A stretch of 64,000 nucleotides of DNA from Polytrichum commune. Its lineage: Eukaryota > Streptophyta > Polytrichopsida > Polytrichales > Polytrichaceae. Both the position numbers and the translations under genes were made by a program. Location: assembly GCA_950295325.1 (NCBI GenBank), contig OX485803.1, positions 37,649,554-37,713,553 of the forward strand, in the 5' to 3' direction. The notes under the pieces are model-generated. The model was given only the letters and a program-made list of their open reading frames with translations, was not told where the DNA came from and ran no database searches. Below, one piece after another: positions 22,701 through 35,008 of this stretch. The first letter of the stretch is position 1, and the number at the start of each line of letters is the position of its first letter.

Positions 22701-23390
22701 TGGCAACTCAAATATGACGACACCATCGAACTCAGCAGGAAGGTACTCTACTCTCTCGTGTCTAATCACTGAGTAATCTAATTTTTTTAGAATATTTTTT
22801 TTTCCCGGCCTTCCTGCAAGTTGTTTTAGCAATGGAAATATGCTAACAGTCTCTTGGGACAAAGGATATACTTTAGGAGCATTCCCACTAACTATAACCT
22901 GAGGCAGGGGCTTGGTGGGACTGCCCTCTTCATCTGAAGAAAGTGTAATTACAGACTGAACTCTAACGTTTTCTACAATTGGCGTGTCGAGACCGGGCTC
23001 GAGCTTGACCTTCACATCACGTGGCAGAGGAGTTTGAATGGTGCACGTAGAGGAATTACGAGGAGTGAGGATCTCAGTAGACGCAGCCATCTGAGAATCA
23101 GTGAGGCCATACACTCGGTAACTACCTGGAGGAAGACTCCAAAACAAGTTATTGTTCTCATCTCGCTGCGATACCCGACCAAGGGTGTATGTAAGTTCTG
23201 ACGTGACAACATCAAAAATATCCTCGTCAACAATAATAGTATCCTCTCTGAAGCCGAACCGAATACTCAGACGTTGGGACGTCACGTAAGCTAGACCGTC
23301 CTTTTGCATCCGAAAGGTAACTGGGACTCTCACACCATCTGCATAGAGGACAGCCAACCCCAAGTCTCCAATAGCAGGAATATGAGCCAT
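19705..23390 (-). CDS. MULE-like transposase with SWIM zinc finger, intact
   Basis: Two exons, 23390-21285 and 21189-19705. The 95-bp intron has GTATGT and GCACGCAG ends and a pyrimidine tract, and splicing joins GGFMTG to KFTEGELA in frame, giving about 1196 residues. I chose the ATG at 23390 (MAHIPAIGDLGL) because conserved-looking sequence starts there; an in-frame start at 23501 adds 37 residues. A Cys-rich block (GHLCCNNKECEYL, then CKVC) precedes a DDE-type RNase-H-like region. That region includes MACHVYDSTYCRVMTIASCD, GFMADSAQANWNAVRVIYG near residue 580, and ERTCQFHWTQS. The C-terminus has a SWIM finger (CTC-x18-CKH, near residue 1130). Such proteins catalyse cut-and-paste transposition or are domesticated regulators. 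No stop or frame break was seen, unlike its neighbours. I found no terminal inverted repeats, so either role is open. Confidence 0.75.
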
Positions 23391-25370
23391 GATAAGGGGA
23401 ATGAGCCCTTGCGGCAAGATGGAAATATGAAAGAGGATTCTAAACATTGTGGGCCATCTATATATTACAAATGGGCTGCCAACGACAACGACATGATCCA
23501 CATGATGGATGAACTCTGAACGAAAGCTTCACTAATATTTTCAATATGGAAACAGCCGCCCTTGGGTCTAAAAGTGATGGGTAACGCTGTCACGATATAT
23601 ATAAGTACAGCGTGCAAGTCATGGTAGACATTCTACTCGACAAGCAATTAAATTTGATTATTTGGCGCCGACTTAAAGCATGTATCATAACTAGGTCTAG
23701 AGATAGACTTGACGTTTCAAGACAGGAATAGAACGAATGACAAAGACCCAATTGGGCATTAAATATAGGACTGTCCCTCGTGCGAACACTTGTATAAGAT
23801 CTCGTGATACTCAACTCCTTTGTTTTAGAATCATAAGTTATGGACTCTCGAGTGCCGTAAGATGTGTTCGGTTCAAGGGAGGATTTTGGGAATGTTGGAG
23901 TAGACATGCTCTGGAAGGGTGATACCTGACATGCAAAATCATATCAAGAGAAGGAAAAAGAGAGGGAAGTTGTATTTCAGTAGCACTAAGGCATTGAAGA
24001 CAAGTAGAATGGGAAGGAAGAAGGCACAACACGAAAGATACGAGACAAATGGAATTAACAAAGTTTCCCTCCCAAACGTAGAACATCTTGCCAGAAAGGT
24101 GTGTAAGGTAAGGGTCAATTTGAATTAAAATTGAAAATGCAGTGGAGCAGTTACTTAAGTTAGTCATGATCATATGCCAATCCAAATTAGATATATTAAT
24201 AACAAACATGAGGCTGGATGCCGAGTGACGTACTTATAAATACACCAGAGACCACGTGAACCATTTAGTGGATATAAGGGACACCCTAAAGTAAAGTGTT
24301 TCTTTTGGAGTGGAAGATTGAAATGGGCAAGGGAAGAGCATTAACCTTTAAGGAGAAGCTAGAATAAGTTAGTTTAGTTGGAAGAGTATCGTCAAGGTAT
24401 GGCTATACAGAATATTTCTTCTAATTAGTTTAGTTTGAATTATGTATTATCATTTGTACTATCATTTTTATTTTTATAAAACATGATATTCTTCATTTTT
24501 AGATTACTTCTGAATTATTTCTATAAATGTTATTAGACATCCGTGTCCATTATTTTAATGTTCATTTTTATGATTCCTTATATGTTTATAGCAACTTGAC
24601 TGTAATCAAAACATATCGACATTATGTGAAAAAGATTATGGGATGGAATATTAGTGTGGATGTAATACAGGCGAGACACATACATTGATAGAGTGATGTT
24701 CACATAGGAGGGAAGTGTAGAATTTGTGAAGCCGGTTCAGTTACATGACAGGGTCCTCGCCGATAGAGTTAGTGAAACCAAAGGCGAAGAGGAGGAGGAA
24801 GGCATTTTTCTCAAGCAGGAAGCAATTAAGGGCATCTAGGATGAGACAACCGAAACAACGATATGATAGCTTAAACAGCACAGTCAAGGCATTGGAATTC
24901 TCCCCAGACCGCACACGGTCAAGGTCTCGTATACGGAGAAGCCAGACTCACAGTGGTGAAGACATTGCTAGCAAGGAAGCTGGAGTGGGTACGACCAGAC
25001 AAGTGGAGATATCACATGATCTATCGAGAATTTGCGAGACCCAGGTATGAACCTCAAGTCGATGTTAACATATATGCACTAGAAATTAGGGGTTGTATTC
25101 GTGAGCTAGAGAAGGCAACAAGTGTGGGCCCGTTGAAGCACTCGACATCACAATGAGACCGTCACAAGTGGAAGGGAACAAGACTGCCGCGGCAGTAGCC
25201 TACCATCGTTCCCCGCATTACAACGGACCTCTGAACTAGGCTTGCAGGGTTGCAGCCACGATTTGGAGCGGGGGAGTGACTCGAGGGAAGGGCAGTGGTC
25301 GCCCCGTGGAGAGGTTTGAGGTGAGAGCCCTGGGGGATGAAATTTGAACCTCGCAAATGACTTTAGATGG
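23391..25370. other. Spacer with two related basic exon-like stretches
   Basis: Plus-strand frames at 23919-24128 and 24745-25050 share a basic pattern (KRRKK or KRRRK, then FSS-x-K-x-L-x-x-SRM and a later RY). The nucleotide sequences are also alike, so one looks like a duplicate of the other. No start, domain or stop-free gene connects them. The rest is AT-rich with nothing recognisable, and 25160-25370 leads into the satellite. Confidence 0.3.
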
Positions 25371-25659
25371 CTGGTTTAGGGTTGGCAAAGGGCTCCTTAG
25401 TGAGGTATGAGGTGAGAGCTGGATGATCCTTAGTAAGGTTCAAGGTGAGAGCTGGGGCGGCAGAAATTTTGGTGGCTTTGTAGGGTGGCTGGATGCTCTT
25501 AGTGTGGTTCGATGTGATAGCTTAGGGGCCAGAGATGAAAGGTGATCATATGAATTTCGGTGGCTGGATGGTCATAGTGAGGTTCGAAGTGGAAGTTGAA
25601 GCGGGCGGTGCGGTGCGGTTCGGTTCGGTTCCTTCGTTCGTTCGTTTCGTTTCGTTTCT

Positions 25660-28600
25660 TTCATTCTTCAGCTTTCTTTTTCAGCATCCTTAGTGAGGTT
25701 AGAGGTGAGAGCTGGGGCAGAAATGTAAGGTTATTATCTGATTTTTCGTGGCTTCCTAGGGTGGTGGATGGTCCTTAGTGAGGTTAGAAGTTAGAGCTAA
25801 GGGCACTGTCGGATCCGACAGACCCCTAGGGGCAGATATGCGCACCTCGCTTTTTATTTTCGGGAGGTTAGAGGTGAGAGCTAGGGGCAGAAATGCGAGG
25901 TTATTATCTGATTTTTGATGGCTTTCTAGGGTGGTTGGATGGTCCTTAGTGAAGTTAGACGTTTGAGCTAGGGGCACTGTCGGATCCGACAGACCCCTAG
26001 GGGCAGATATGGACACCTCGCTTTTGATTTTCGGGAGGTTCAAGGTGAGAGCTGGGGGCAGAAATGTAAGGTTATTATCTGATTTTTGGTGGTTTCCTAG
26101 TGTGGCTGGATAGTCTTTAGTGAGGTTAGAAGTTAGAGCTAGGGCATTGTTGGATCTGACAGACCCCTAGGGGCAGATATGGGCACCTCGCTTTTGATTT
26201 TCAGGAGGTTAGAGGTGAGAGCTAGGGGCAGAAATGCGAGGTTATTATCTGATTTTTGATGGCTTCCTAGGGTGGTTGGATAGTCCTTAGTGAAGTTAGA
26301 AGTTAGAACTAGGGGCATTGTCGGATCCGACAGACCCCTAGGGGCAGATATGGGCACCTCGCTTTTGATTTTCAGGAGGTTCAAGATGAGAGTTGGGGCA
26401 GAAATGTAAGGTTATTATCTGATTTTTGGTGCAGCCTAGTGTGGCTGGATGGTCCTTAGTGAGGTTAGAAGTTAGAGCTAGGGGCACTGTCGGATCCGAC
26501 AGACCCCTAGGGGCAGATATGGACACCTCGCTTTTGATTTTCGGGAGGTTCAAGGTGAAAGCTGGGGGCAGAAATGTGAGGTTATTCTCTGATTTTTGGT
26601 GGCAGCCTAGTGTGGTTGGATGGTCCTTAGTGAAGTTAGAAGTTAGAGCTAGGGGCACTGTCGGATCCGACAGACCCCTAGGGGCAGATAAGGGCACATC
26701 GCTTTTGATTTTCGGGAGGTTCAAGGTGAGAGTTGGGGCAGAAATGTAAGGTTATTATCTGATTTTTGGTGGCAGCCTAGTGTGGCTGGATGGTCCTTAG
26801 TGAGGTTAGAAGTTAGAGCTAAGGGCACTGTCGGATCCGACAGACCTCTAGGGACTGATATGAGCACCTCGGTTTTGATTTTCGTGAGGGTCAAGGTGAG
26901 AGCTGGGGCATAAATGTAAGGTTATTATCTGATTTTTGGTGGCAGCCTAGTGTGGTTGGATGGTCCTTAGTGAAGTTAGAAGCTAGAGCTAAGGGCACTG
27001 TCGGATCCGACAGACCTCTAGGGACTGATATGAGCACCTCGGTTTTGATTTTCGTGAGGGTCAAGGTGAGAGCTGGGGCATAAATGTAAGGTTATTATCT
27101 GATTTTTGGTGGCAGCCTAGTGTGGTTGGATGGTCCTTAGTGAAGTTAGAAGTTAGAGCTAGGGCACTGTCGGATCCGACAGACCCCTAGGGGCAGATAA
27201 GGGCACATCGCTTTTGATTTTCGGGAGGTTCAAGGTGAGAGTTGGGGCAGAAATGTAAGGTTATTATCTGATTTTTGGTGGCAGCCTAGTGTGGCTGGAT
27301 GGTCCTTAGTGAGGTTAGAAGTTAGAGTTAGGGGCACTGTCGGATCCGACAGACCTCTAGGGACTGATATGAGCACCTCGGTTTTGATTTTCGTGAGGGT
27401 CAAGGTGAGAGCTGGGGCATAAATGTAAGGTTATTATCTGATTTTTGGTGGCAGCCTAGTGTGGTTGGATGGTCCTTAGTGAAGTTAGAAGTTAGAGTTA
27501 GGGGCACTGTCGGATCCGACAGACCTCTAGGGACTGATATGAGCACCTCGGTTTTGATTTTCGTGAGGGTCAAGGTGAGAGCTGGGGCATAAATGTAAGG
27601 TTATTATCTGATTTTTGGTGGCAGCCTAGTGTGGTTGGATGGTCCTTAGTGAGGTTAGAAGCTAGAGCTAAGGGCACTGTCGGATCCGACAGACCTCTAG
27701 GGACTGATATGAGCACCTCGGTTTTGATTTTCGTGAGGGTCAAGGTGAGAGCTGGGGCATAAATGTAAGGTTATTATCTGATTTTTGGTGGCAGCCTAGT
27801 GTGGTTGGATGGTCCTTAGTGAGGTTAGAAGTTAGAGCTAGGGGCACTGTCGGATCCGACAGACCCCTAGGGGCAGATAAGGGCACATCGCTTTTGATTT
27901 TCGGGAGGTTCAAGGTGAGAGTTGGGGCAGAAATGTAAGGTTATTATCTGATTTTTGGTGGCAGCCTAGTGTGGCTGGATGGTCCTTAGTGAGGTTAGAA
28001 GTTAGAGTTAGGGGCACTGTCGGATCCGACAGACCTCTAGGGACTGATATGGACACCTCGCTTTTGATTTTCGGGAGGTTCAAGGTGAAAGCTGGGGGCA
28101 GAAATGTGAGGTTATTCTCTGATTTTTGGTGGCAACCTAGTGTGGTTGGATGGTCCTTAGTGAGGTTAGAAGTTAGAGCTAAGGGCACTGTCGGATCCGA
28201 CAGACCCCTAGGTGCAGATATGGACACCTCGCTTTTGATTTTCGGGAGGTTCAAGGTGAAAGCTGGGGGCAGAAATGTGAGGTTATTCTCTGATTTTTGG
28301 TGGCAACCTAGTGTGGTTGGATGGTCCTTAGTGAAGTTAGAAGTTAGAGCTAGGGGCACTGTCGGATCCGACAGACCCCTAGGGGCAGATAAGGACACAT
28401 CGCTTTTGATTTTCGGGAGGTTCAAGGTGAGAGTTGGGGCAGAAATGTAAGGTTATTATCTGATTTTTGGTGCAGCCTAGTGTGGCTGGATGGTCCTTAG
28501 TGAGGTTAGAAGTTAGAGCTAAGGGCACTGTCGGATCCGATAGACCCCTAGGGGCAGATATGGGCACCTCGTTTTTTATTTTCGAGAGGTTAGAGGTGAG

Positions 28601-28662
28601 AGCTGGGGGCAGAAATGCAAGGTTATTATCTGATTTTTGGTGGCTTTCTAGGGTGGCTAGAT
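25660..28662 (+). repeat. 170-bp satellite with perfect 16-bp palindrome
   Basis: About seventeen units. Each has the palindrome CTGTCGGATCCGACAG, then a type-specific block, then gttattatctgatttttggtg and ggatggtccttagtgagg. Palindromes start at 25806, 25977 and so on in steps of 169-172 bp. Two unit classes alternate: one with agacccctaggggcagata, the other with agacctctagggactgata. Long frames on both strands arise because some units are a multiple of three long; they are not genes. Divergent precursors with the same tggatggtc/ttagtg words extend left to about 25380. Confidence 0.95.
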
Positions 28663-29500
28663 TGTCGCAACCCTTGCTAGTCCCCTTAAAAATCTTGCCA
28701 ATTCGCATTTCTAGCATAGGTTACGAGTACTAACCCTTCGCATACCGCCAAGCTAATGGTTAGCTCCTCCTACCCGGACCGGTTAGTTCATAGGAGGGGA
28801 ACCAACCTTCCTACTTTGCTTTCGGGACTCACCCCTTAATCGGTAACCCATTCCCAAATGTGGACTTCCATCGATGGAAGTCCAATCCCATGTTGATCAT
28901 CGCGTTGCCGGAGCAACACTACAACAACCCGAACCATACTATGCAACTATGGCCTCACAATGGGCCAAAGCCCAATGAGGCCGTGCCGTTCGGCCTCGGG
29001 TGGGTGAGGCCACACCACCTCAGCCATATAAGCCTCTAGGACTCTACGAGGGGCCCCTACCCCACCGTCAACCAACCTCTTGTCTCTCTACCAAGAGTTG
29101 GGGCCAAGTAGACATTTTCCTTTAGCTGCTGGGCCTAGAAGCCCCCAACAGCTTCAGACCACCATAACTTTCTTGTATGATTTTTGATTCCAACAACCAA
29201 CCACTCCATCTTCATCTACGCTTCACGTAGATGCCGATGGACCCCTCACTTGACCCATTCATGCAAGTATTGACGACGTTATGCCTGTTTGAACCTTGGC
29301 AGTCCCGGGAATGACTCCCAGGCAATGCTCAACCAGGGCGCTGTCCCGCGACAGCGCCCCACTCAAATGGCCATAACTCCTAGCTCACACCTCCGATTGA
29401 GGTGTTCTTCAGCTTTCTAGAATCACCACGCCATGAGCTACGCATAGCTCATGGCCTTAGTCTTGTGCCTCCTAGTCTCCGAGGGTGAGCGGCGTCTTTA
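28663..29500 (+). mobile_element. Truncated LTR of the TGTCGCAACC family
   Basis: It starts TGTCGCAACCCTTGCTAG inside the satellite and stays collinear with the LTRs at 47893-48865 and 53978-54950 up to gcctcctagtct, then stops short of the usual gcgcgaca end. Divergence is clearly higher than between those two LTRs, so this is an older copy. No right-hand duplication remains. Confidence 0.8.
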
Positions 29501-29597
29501 GGCTGCGAAGTCTGTGTGAGCGGAGCGGCGAAGTATGTGAGCGGCGAACCCATAACCCTTGCTTCAAACCCACTAGGCATCCTTAAAGAAAGAAAAA

Positions 29598-29828
29598 GAC
29601 GAAGGAGAAGGAGAAGGAGAAGGAGAAGGAGAAGGAGAAGGAGAAGGAGAAGGAGAAGGAGAAGGAGAAGGAGAAGGAGAAGGAGAAGGAGAAGGAGAAG
29701 GAGAAGGAGAAGGTGAAGGTGAAGGTGAAGGTGAAGGTGAAGGTGAAGGTGAAGGTGAAGGTGAAGGTGAAGGTGAAGGTGAAGGTGAAGGTGAAGGTGA
29801 AGGTGAAGGTGAAGGTGAAGGTGAAGGT
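29598..29828 (+). repeat. Hexanucleotide array, AAGGAG then AAGGTG
   Basis: About nineteen copies of aaggag (to about 29712) switch abruptly to about nineteen copies of aaggtg. The frames it opens encode only poly-Arg, Pro-Ser, Leu or His-Leu tracts and are not genes. Confidence 0.95.
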
Positions 29829-29844
29829 GCGTTTCTTCTGCTTT

Positions 29845-31060
29845 CTTTTTCATCGTCCTTAGTAAGGTTAGAGGTGAGCGTTAGGGGCACTGTCGGATCC
29901 GACAGACCCCTACTCCTATTGGCAGATATGGGCACCTCGCTTTTTATTTTCGGGATGATTAGGGTGAGAGCTGGGGGGTGGAGGTTTAGGGTGGCTGGAT
30001 GGTCCTTGTGAGGTTAGAGGTGAGAGCTAGGGGCACTGTCGGATCCGACAGACCCCTACTGACAGATATGGGCACCTCGCTTTTGATTTTCGGGAGGTTT
30101 AGGGTGAGAGCTGGGGGTGGAGGTTTAGGGTGGCTGGATGGTCCTTGTGAGGTTAGAGGTGAGAGCTAGGGGCATTGTCGGATCCGACAGTCCCCTTGGG
30201 GCAGAAATGTGCACCCGAATTTTTTATTTTTATTGGACTTTTTGGTAGGCCAGATGCTCATTTGGACAGGTATTAGTTGGGGGTTAATGCACGTTAGTGA
30301 GGATTTAGTCATGTTTAGATGCTCTTAGTGTGGTTCGAATTGATAGCTAGGGGGGGATTTAGAGGTGCTCTATAATCTGTTTGGCCTTTAAGGGTTTGGG
30401 ATGCTCTTAATGTGGTTCGATTTGATAGCTAGGAGGGGCACAAACTAGAGGTCAGATTATAGTGGAGAGAAACAGGGCAGATTTGCTAGCATATTATGTG
30501 AATTATGGTAGATTATGTGGGTGGCCGAAAGCTCCCAATGAGGCTAAGGTTAGAGGTAGGGGTCTGAAATGTGTTTGTTAGCACCTGAATATTTGTGGCT
30601 GGCTTTAGCTTGTGAGGTATGATATGGAAGCCCAGGGGCACTGTCGGATCCGACAGTCCCCTAGGGGCAGAAATGTGCACCCAAAATTTGATTTTTGTTG
30701 GACTTTTTGGTAGGCCAGATGCTCATTCGGGCAGGTATTAGTTGGGGGATTGTGCACGTTAGTGAGGGTTTAGTCATGTTTAGATGCTCTTAGTGTGGTT
30801 CGAATTGATAGCTAGGGGGGGATTTAGAGGTTAGATTATATTTGAAAGAAACATGGCATATTTGCTAGCATATAATCTGATTTCGGGTGGATTTTGGGGG
30901 TAGCTGAAAGCTCACAAGAAGGCTAAGGTTAGAGGTAGGTGGATTTTGTGGATGGCCGAAAGCTCCCAATGAGGCTGAGGTGAGTTTGGTTGTATTATCA
31001 TGTAAATATTGGGTGGCATTGTTCATTCTATTGGTTCTTATGTTGGTAAGTAATTGATTC
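29845..31060 (+). repeat. Divergent satellite relatives and 5' flank of the methylase-like gene
   Basis: Palindrome-bearing units resume after the hexamer array (four copies, near 29889, 30038, 30177 and 30645). They sit in changed contexts, and the last two are longer palindromes, running into agtcccct. Between them agatgctcttagtgtggttcga recurs. No gene is seen; the last 200 bp is the upstream region of the gene starting at 31077. Confidence 0.7.
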
Positions 31061-31076
31061 TCAGGAGATTGTTGAG

Positions 31077-34000
31077 ATGGTTGCGGATGGAGAGTCATTG
31101 GATGTTGGGGTTCGCATTGGTGCTGGGTCATCCCTTAGTGTAGAGGAGCATATGGAGCAAGGGTCTCCGTTGTCATGTGCTGAACCTACTGGGCTTACAC
31201 CTGGTAGTGGCGAACCGCAGACACCCGGGATGACACTCACCGGCTCACCACCAGAATCGGATGTGGGTGTTCGTGTAATGGAGTATCGGATTCGCCACAA
31301 TTTAAAAAAAGATAGTTTTTCAGTTGTTGAGGGCATGAGGATACAACCGGTCGAAAAGTCCTCTATGAGAATCCCTCTCTGCAGGTTGATTCACATGCCA
31401 TTGGTTCGGCCAACTCTCCGCAGCGACGTTACAAAGCTCATGGCAGCATTTCAATTTGGATACCGAGCTGGGTCTGCCACTTTTTATGTGTCTACTGCAA
31501 ATGAGAGTGGAGAGAATCGATTCATTTCTGCCAAAGACAAGCGTGAATGGGGAGAGCTATGGAATGCAGAAAATGATAAGTTTGAGTTTTTTTTGCGCTC
31601 GGATAAGGACTTGATGAGCCTTAGTGGATGCATGTTCTTTGTGTATGATGGTAACCACCGCTTGCTAGCGTGGAAGGAGTGTATTGAAACAGATCACAAG
31701 GACGATGCACTTTGGTATGAGAAACATGGTTGCCCAGAATGTGTCATCCTCGACACAACGGGTGGGCGTGGAGACGTCCTTAATGCAATGCACGACATAA
31801 ACAAGTAAGTTTGTTATTTTTTTGAACATTTTTTCCTTCATTTTTTTATTTTCATCTAATGCCATTTATCTCAACCGCAACAGGGCTAACCAGACTGCGC
31901 ACGTTAAGACTAGCCTTGTTCACACTCTACACCGCATCCAAAAATACGGTTCGTATGATCTTAGCTACTACCAGCCATTGTTGACCGAGGAGCAATTCCA
32001 AGCGTGCAAGAGCAGAGGCCCCAAGAGCCCTTGGTACCCGCTGACCCAGGATCTTATGGTGTCCTTCATTTTCAATGTAAGTCACTCCAAATTCATCAAG
32101 CTCCTACTTCGCATTCATTACTTTTAGTCATGGTCTAACAATTTAGAATACATGTCCAGCAAGAGATAGCCGATGCGGTAGATGAGGCGGCCCAAATCTT
32201 CAAGGAGGAAGTGCCTCTAGATGAGCAGTCAGGGAAGGGGTTGAGTGATGTATTGGACGCTGTAATTAAGAAGACGTCTAAGGAACTTGGGCATAAGTTC
32301 AACAAACAACAGTCGATCGCAAACCCTGCCCTTGGAAAACAGTTCCTAGATGAGGTAATTTCCTTGTCATCCAATTTGGAATTATGCTTTTCGTATTGCT
32401 TGCATTCTTTGCAGCATTTTTTCAGTAAACATTCTAAAATTTACTTGGCCTTCTATTTTGATTGCATTTGTTTCAGATTACTAGGCATTATAGCGCCCAC
32501 CATTCTCAAAAGATTGAGATGACATTGGAGAAATTGCAACTCATTGCCACTGCCGCTGTCGAGCCAGAGTATAAAGCCCGTTGGCTTAAGTGGTGGAACA
32601 GTGGAAGTTTCAATCGTGAAGCTATCCGGTTTCCCAAAAGTCCTGCAAGCGAGGACAACTTGAAATCTTGGCTCAATAAAGCAGCGTTCTGGGCAGGGGT
32701 ACGTCTATCCTATTTTCTTTGCTTACCTTTCAATTCTTCATTTTGTGCCAATTCTCATGTTCGCCTTGAATTCCTTCACAGCTAGAGGATGCTGCGGTCA
32801 AGGAGTTACCGGATATACTAAGTGCATTGGGTGGGCTTGACGGAGACGTGGAAGTTGATTCGTTGCCGGATTACTTGGAGAAGTGGCGAATTTGCCTTTG
32901 GGATAAGGCGTTCATTGGTCACTTCTCAGGGTCAGATATCTATGGAAAGGGGACGTGGTGGAAGGATGTCAAAGGCGCTGACAACATTGTCAAGCGCTTA
33001 ATTTTCCGGTAAGTTAGTTGGGCCATCTTTTGTTCTCATTTATATCAAACTAGTTGTTTTCTAAGTTGCTTATTGGCCTCACTCTTTGGTTGTGAAGGTA
33101 CATCAAGCACGAGCTTTTCAAGAAGAAGGCTTTGAAGAAGCTTCCTCCATTTCTGGATGCATGGTCGGATTCCTCTTCGCCCACCTTCATTTTTTCCCCG
33201 GCTCAAAAGCGCAACTTCTCCCTCCCGCATCTCCGCGAGTGTTGCTGGTACTTGGAGTGTAAGAGGACGTGGCAGCCGGATGAGGAGGCGGCCTTGAAGA
33301 TTCGGCTCTCCGGTGGAGAGCCACCTTCTCAAAGCGATGAGGTTGTTCTTCTAGAGAGTCAGCTTCCGGAGGCGGATGAGGTTGTTGCGACTCTCGATGA
33401 GCCCAACACTCAGAAGTCCAAGAGGAGGAAGCGTGCGACTCAAGACGAGTCTTCACTAAAGAAGCGCGCGAGGAAGCTGAAGACTGTGGAGGATGATCCC
33501 CCTGCTTCACCTGAGGCGGCAGTTGCATCCACTACAACTCTTAGTCAAGTTCCTACTCTTTCCAGGCCGCCTCCTCCGCCCGTTCTTTCATCTGCTAGGC
33601 GTCCTCCAGTTGTTTCAGAATGCATCTTGAATGCCTCTATTCTTCATCAACGTCGTCATTTTCAGGATGTTTCCAACTTCATTCTTTCTCTTCCACCCTC
33701 CTATCCGCGGAGAGCTCTAGGCGTTGCGAGGTCAGATGTGGGCATGGCTGATCTTGTCATTGCCGACCTCCCGGAGAACCTGCCGGTACCCAATGTCTCC
33801 GATCCTTCCTATAGTGTGCCTTCCTGGAATGCATTGGATTCCGATTTTATTGGTGAACTCTTCGATTTCGCGGACGAGATCCTGCATGACGATGGAGCTC
33901 TCCTCCTCTTTCATCCAGATGACAATGGTGATTTCAGGGAGAGCATTGAAGACCACTTCGCTGCTTTTGGGTTCACGATCTTCAAGGAGTGGCTGGGAGT

Positions 34001-35008
34001 CAACCGTCTTCGCCTACATTCAGCTAAGCATAAGGACAAGACCACCAACCTCTTCCAAGTTGTACTACTTGTTCGTGCCACCAAAACAATTGGATCTGAC
34101 CTTGATAAGCGGCCCCGGCACTCGTCATTTCGCCTTCGCGATGCCAATGAGCTCAAGGCTCTTGGCATTGAGCTCGACATGGATGATGCGATTATGAATT
34201 ATACCGCAACTCCTCTCATGGACGGCTCCAAAGCTTGGCGTGGTCCCCGGGAGAAAGATATTTCTTTCATGTCCTCCTTGATCATGGCCACTACGGACAT
34301 TGGACAGGTTGTGGTGGACATTAATGCAGGCGTTGGTATGTCCTAATTCACTTGCCAACATATCCTAGTTTTCAATTTCTAAGTTTGTTTTTTTTTCCTT
34401 TGCTAACCTTTCCTCCGCAACAGGGACTTCTATCCATGCATGCAGGCAGCTTGGGCGCCATATCGTTGCTCTTGAGGAGGACGAGGACACCTTCAACCGT
34501 GTCCTTAAGCCACTTAAGAGTGTTCAGCCTACGGTGAAGGCTCCATCCATTGTTGTTGCTTCCACGCAGGCTTCACAAGGCACGCAGAAGAGGCCGCCGG
34601 CCTTGAAGCGATCGAGGCCAGAGCCCTCGCAGTAAGTGAGTATGATGACCTTCTTCGCTTATTTTCTTTGTCCATTCAGCTTTTACACTTTCCATCCTCT
34701 TTCTTACATTTATCGTGTTTTTTTTCAGACTTGGCGTTGGAGCGGATGTGTTGGGTACTCCCACCATGGGATTCACATTGCCTATCTATGCCCATGATAT
34801 GGCGATGGTACTAGCGGCACAACCTTCTCCTACCGAAGCTAGTTCCCCGTCTCCACGTTATGACCCCCGTGCCTTAGACTTCTTCGAGCATTCTGCGGAG
34901 GTGGATAATGAGTGCCATAGCTTAGATTCCACTTCAGATGAGGGCGGCCATGAGGGTAGTATCTTTGGAAGTAGGGAATCTAGTAGTGACGACCTCATGG
35001 TTGATTGA
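31077..35008 (+). CDS. ParB-like / amino-methyltransferase fusion protein
   Basis: Eight exons: 31077-31804, 31884-32076, 32160-32354, 32477-32698, 32782-33008, 33098-34335, 34424-34631 and 34729-35008. All introns are GT-AG, all junctions keep frame, and the total is 1096 residues with no lesion. A ParB/Srx-like signature (VYDGNHRLLAW, near residue 191) is followed by about 400 residues I do not recognise. Next come a basic stretch near 628-650 (KSKRRKR, then KKRARKLK; likely nuclear localisation) and a Rossmann-type methyltransferase. Its order is that of beta-class N4/N6 DNA methylases: motif IV first (MADLVIADLPEN, near 745), then motif I at the C-terminal side (VVVDINAGVGTS, near 930, followed by IVALEEDEDTFNRVL). 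The catalytic D/N/S-PP-Y/F/W is replaced by D-L-P-E, so DNA methylation activity is doubtful. The tail is acidic. The nearest familiar architecture is phage or plasmid ParB-methylase fusions. Confidence 0.7.

Noticed and set aside
25756-28717. Long open frames on both strands with repeated SAPRGLSDPTVPLALTSN-like peptides
   Set aside because: They follow the 170-bp satellite units, some of which are a multiple of three long; start, stop and frame have no independent support.
29449-29935. Frames of poly-Arg, Pro-Ser, His-Leu or Leu
   Set aside because: Pure translation of the hexanucleotide array.
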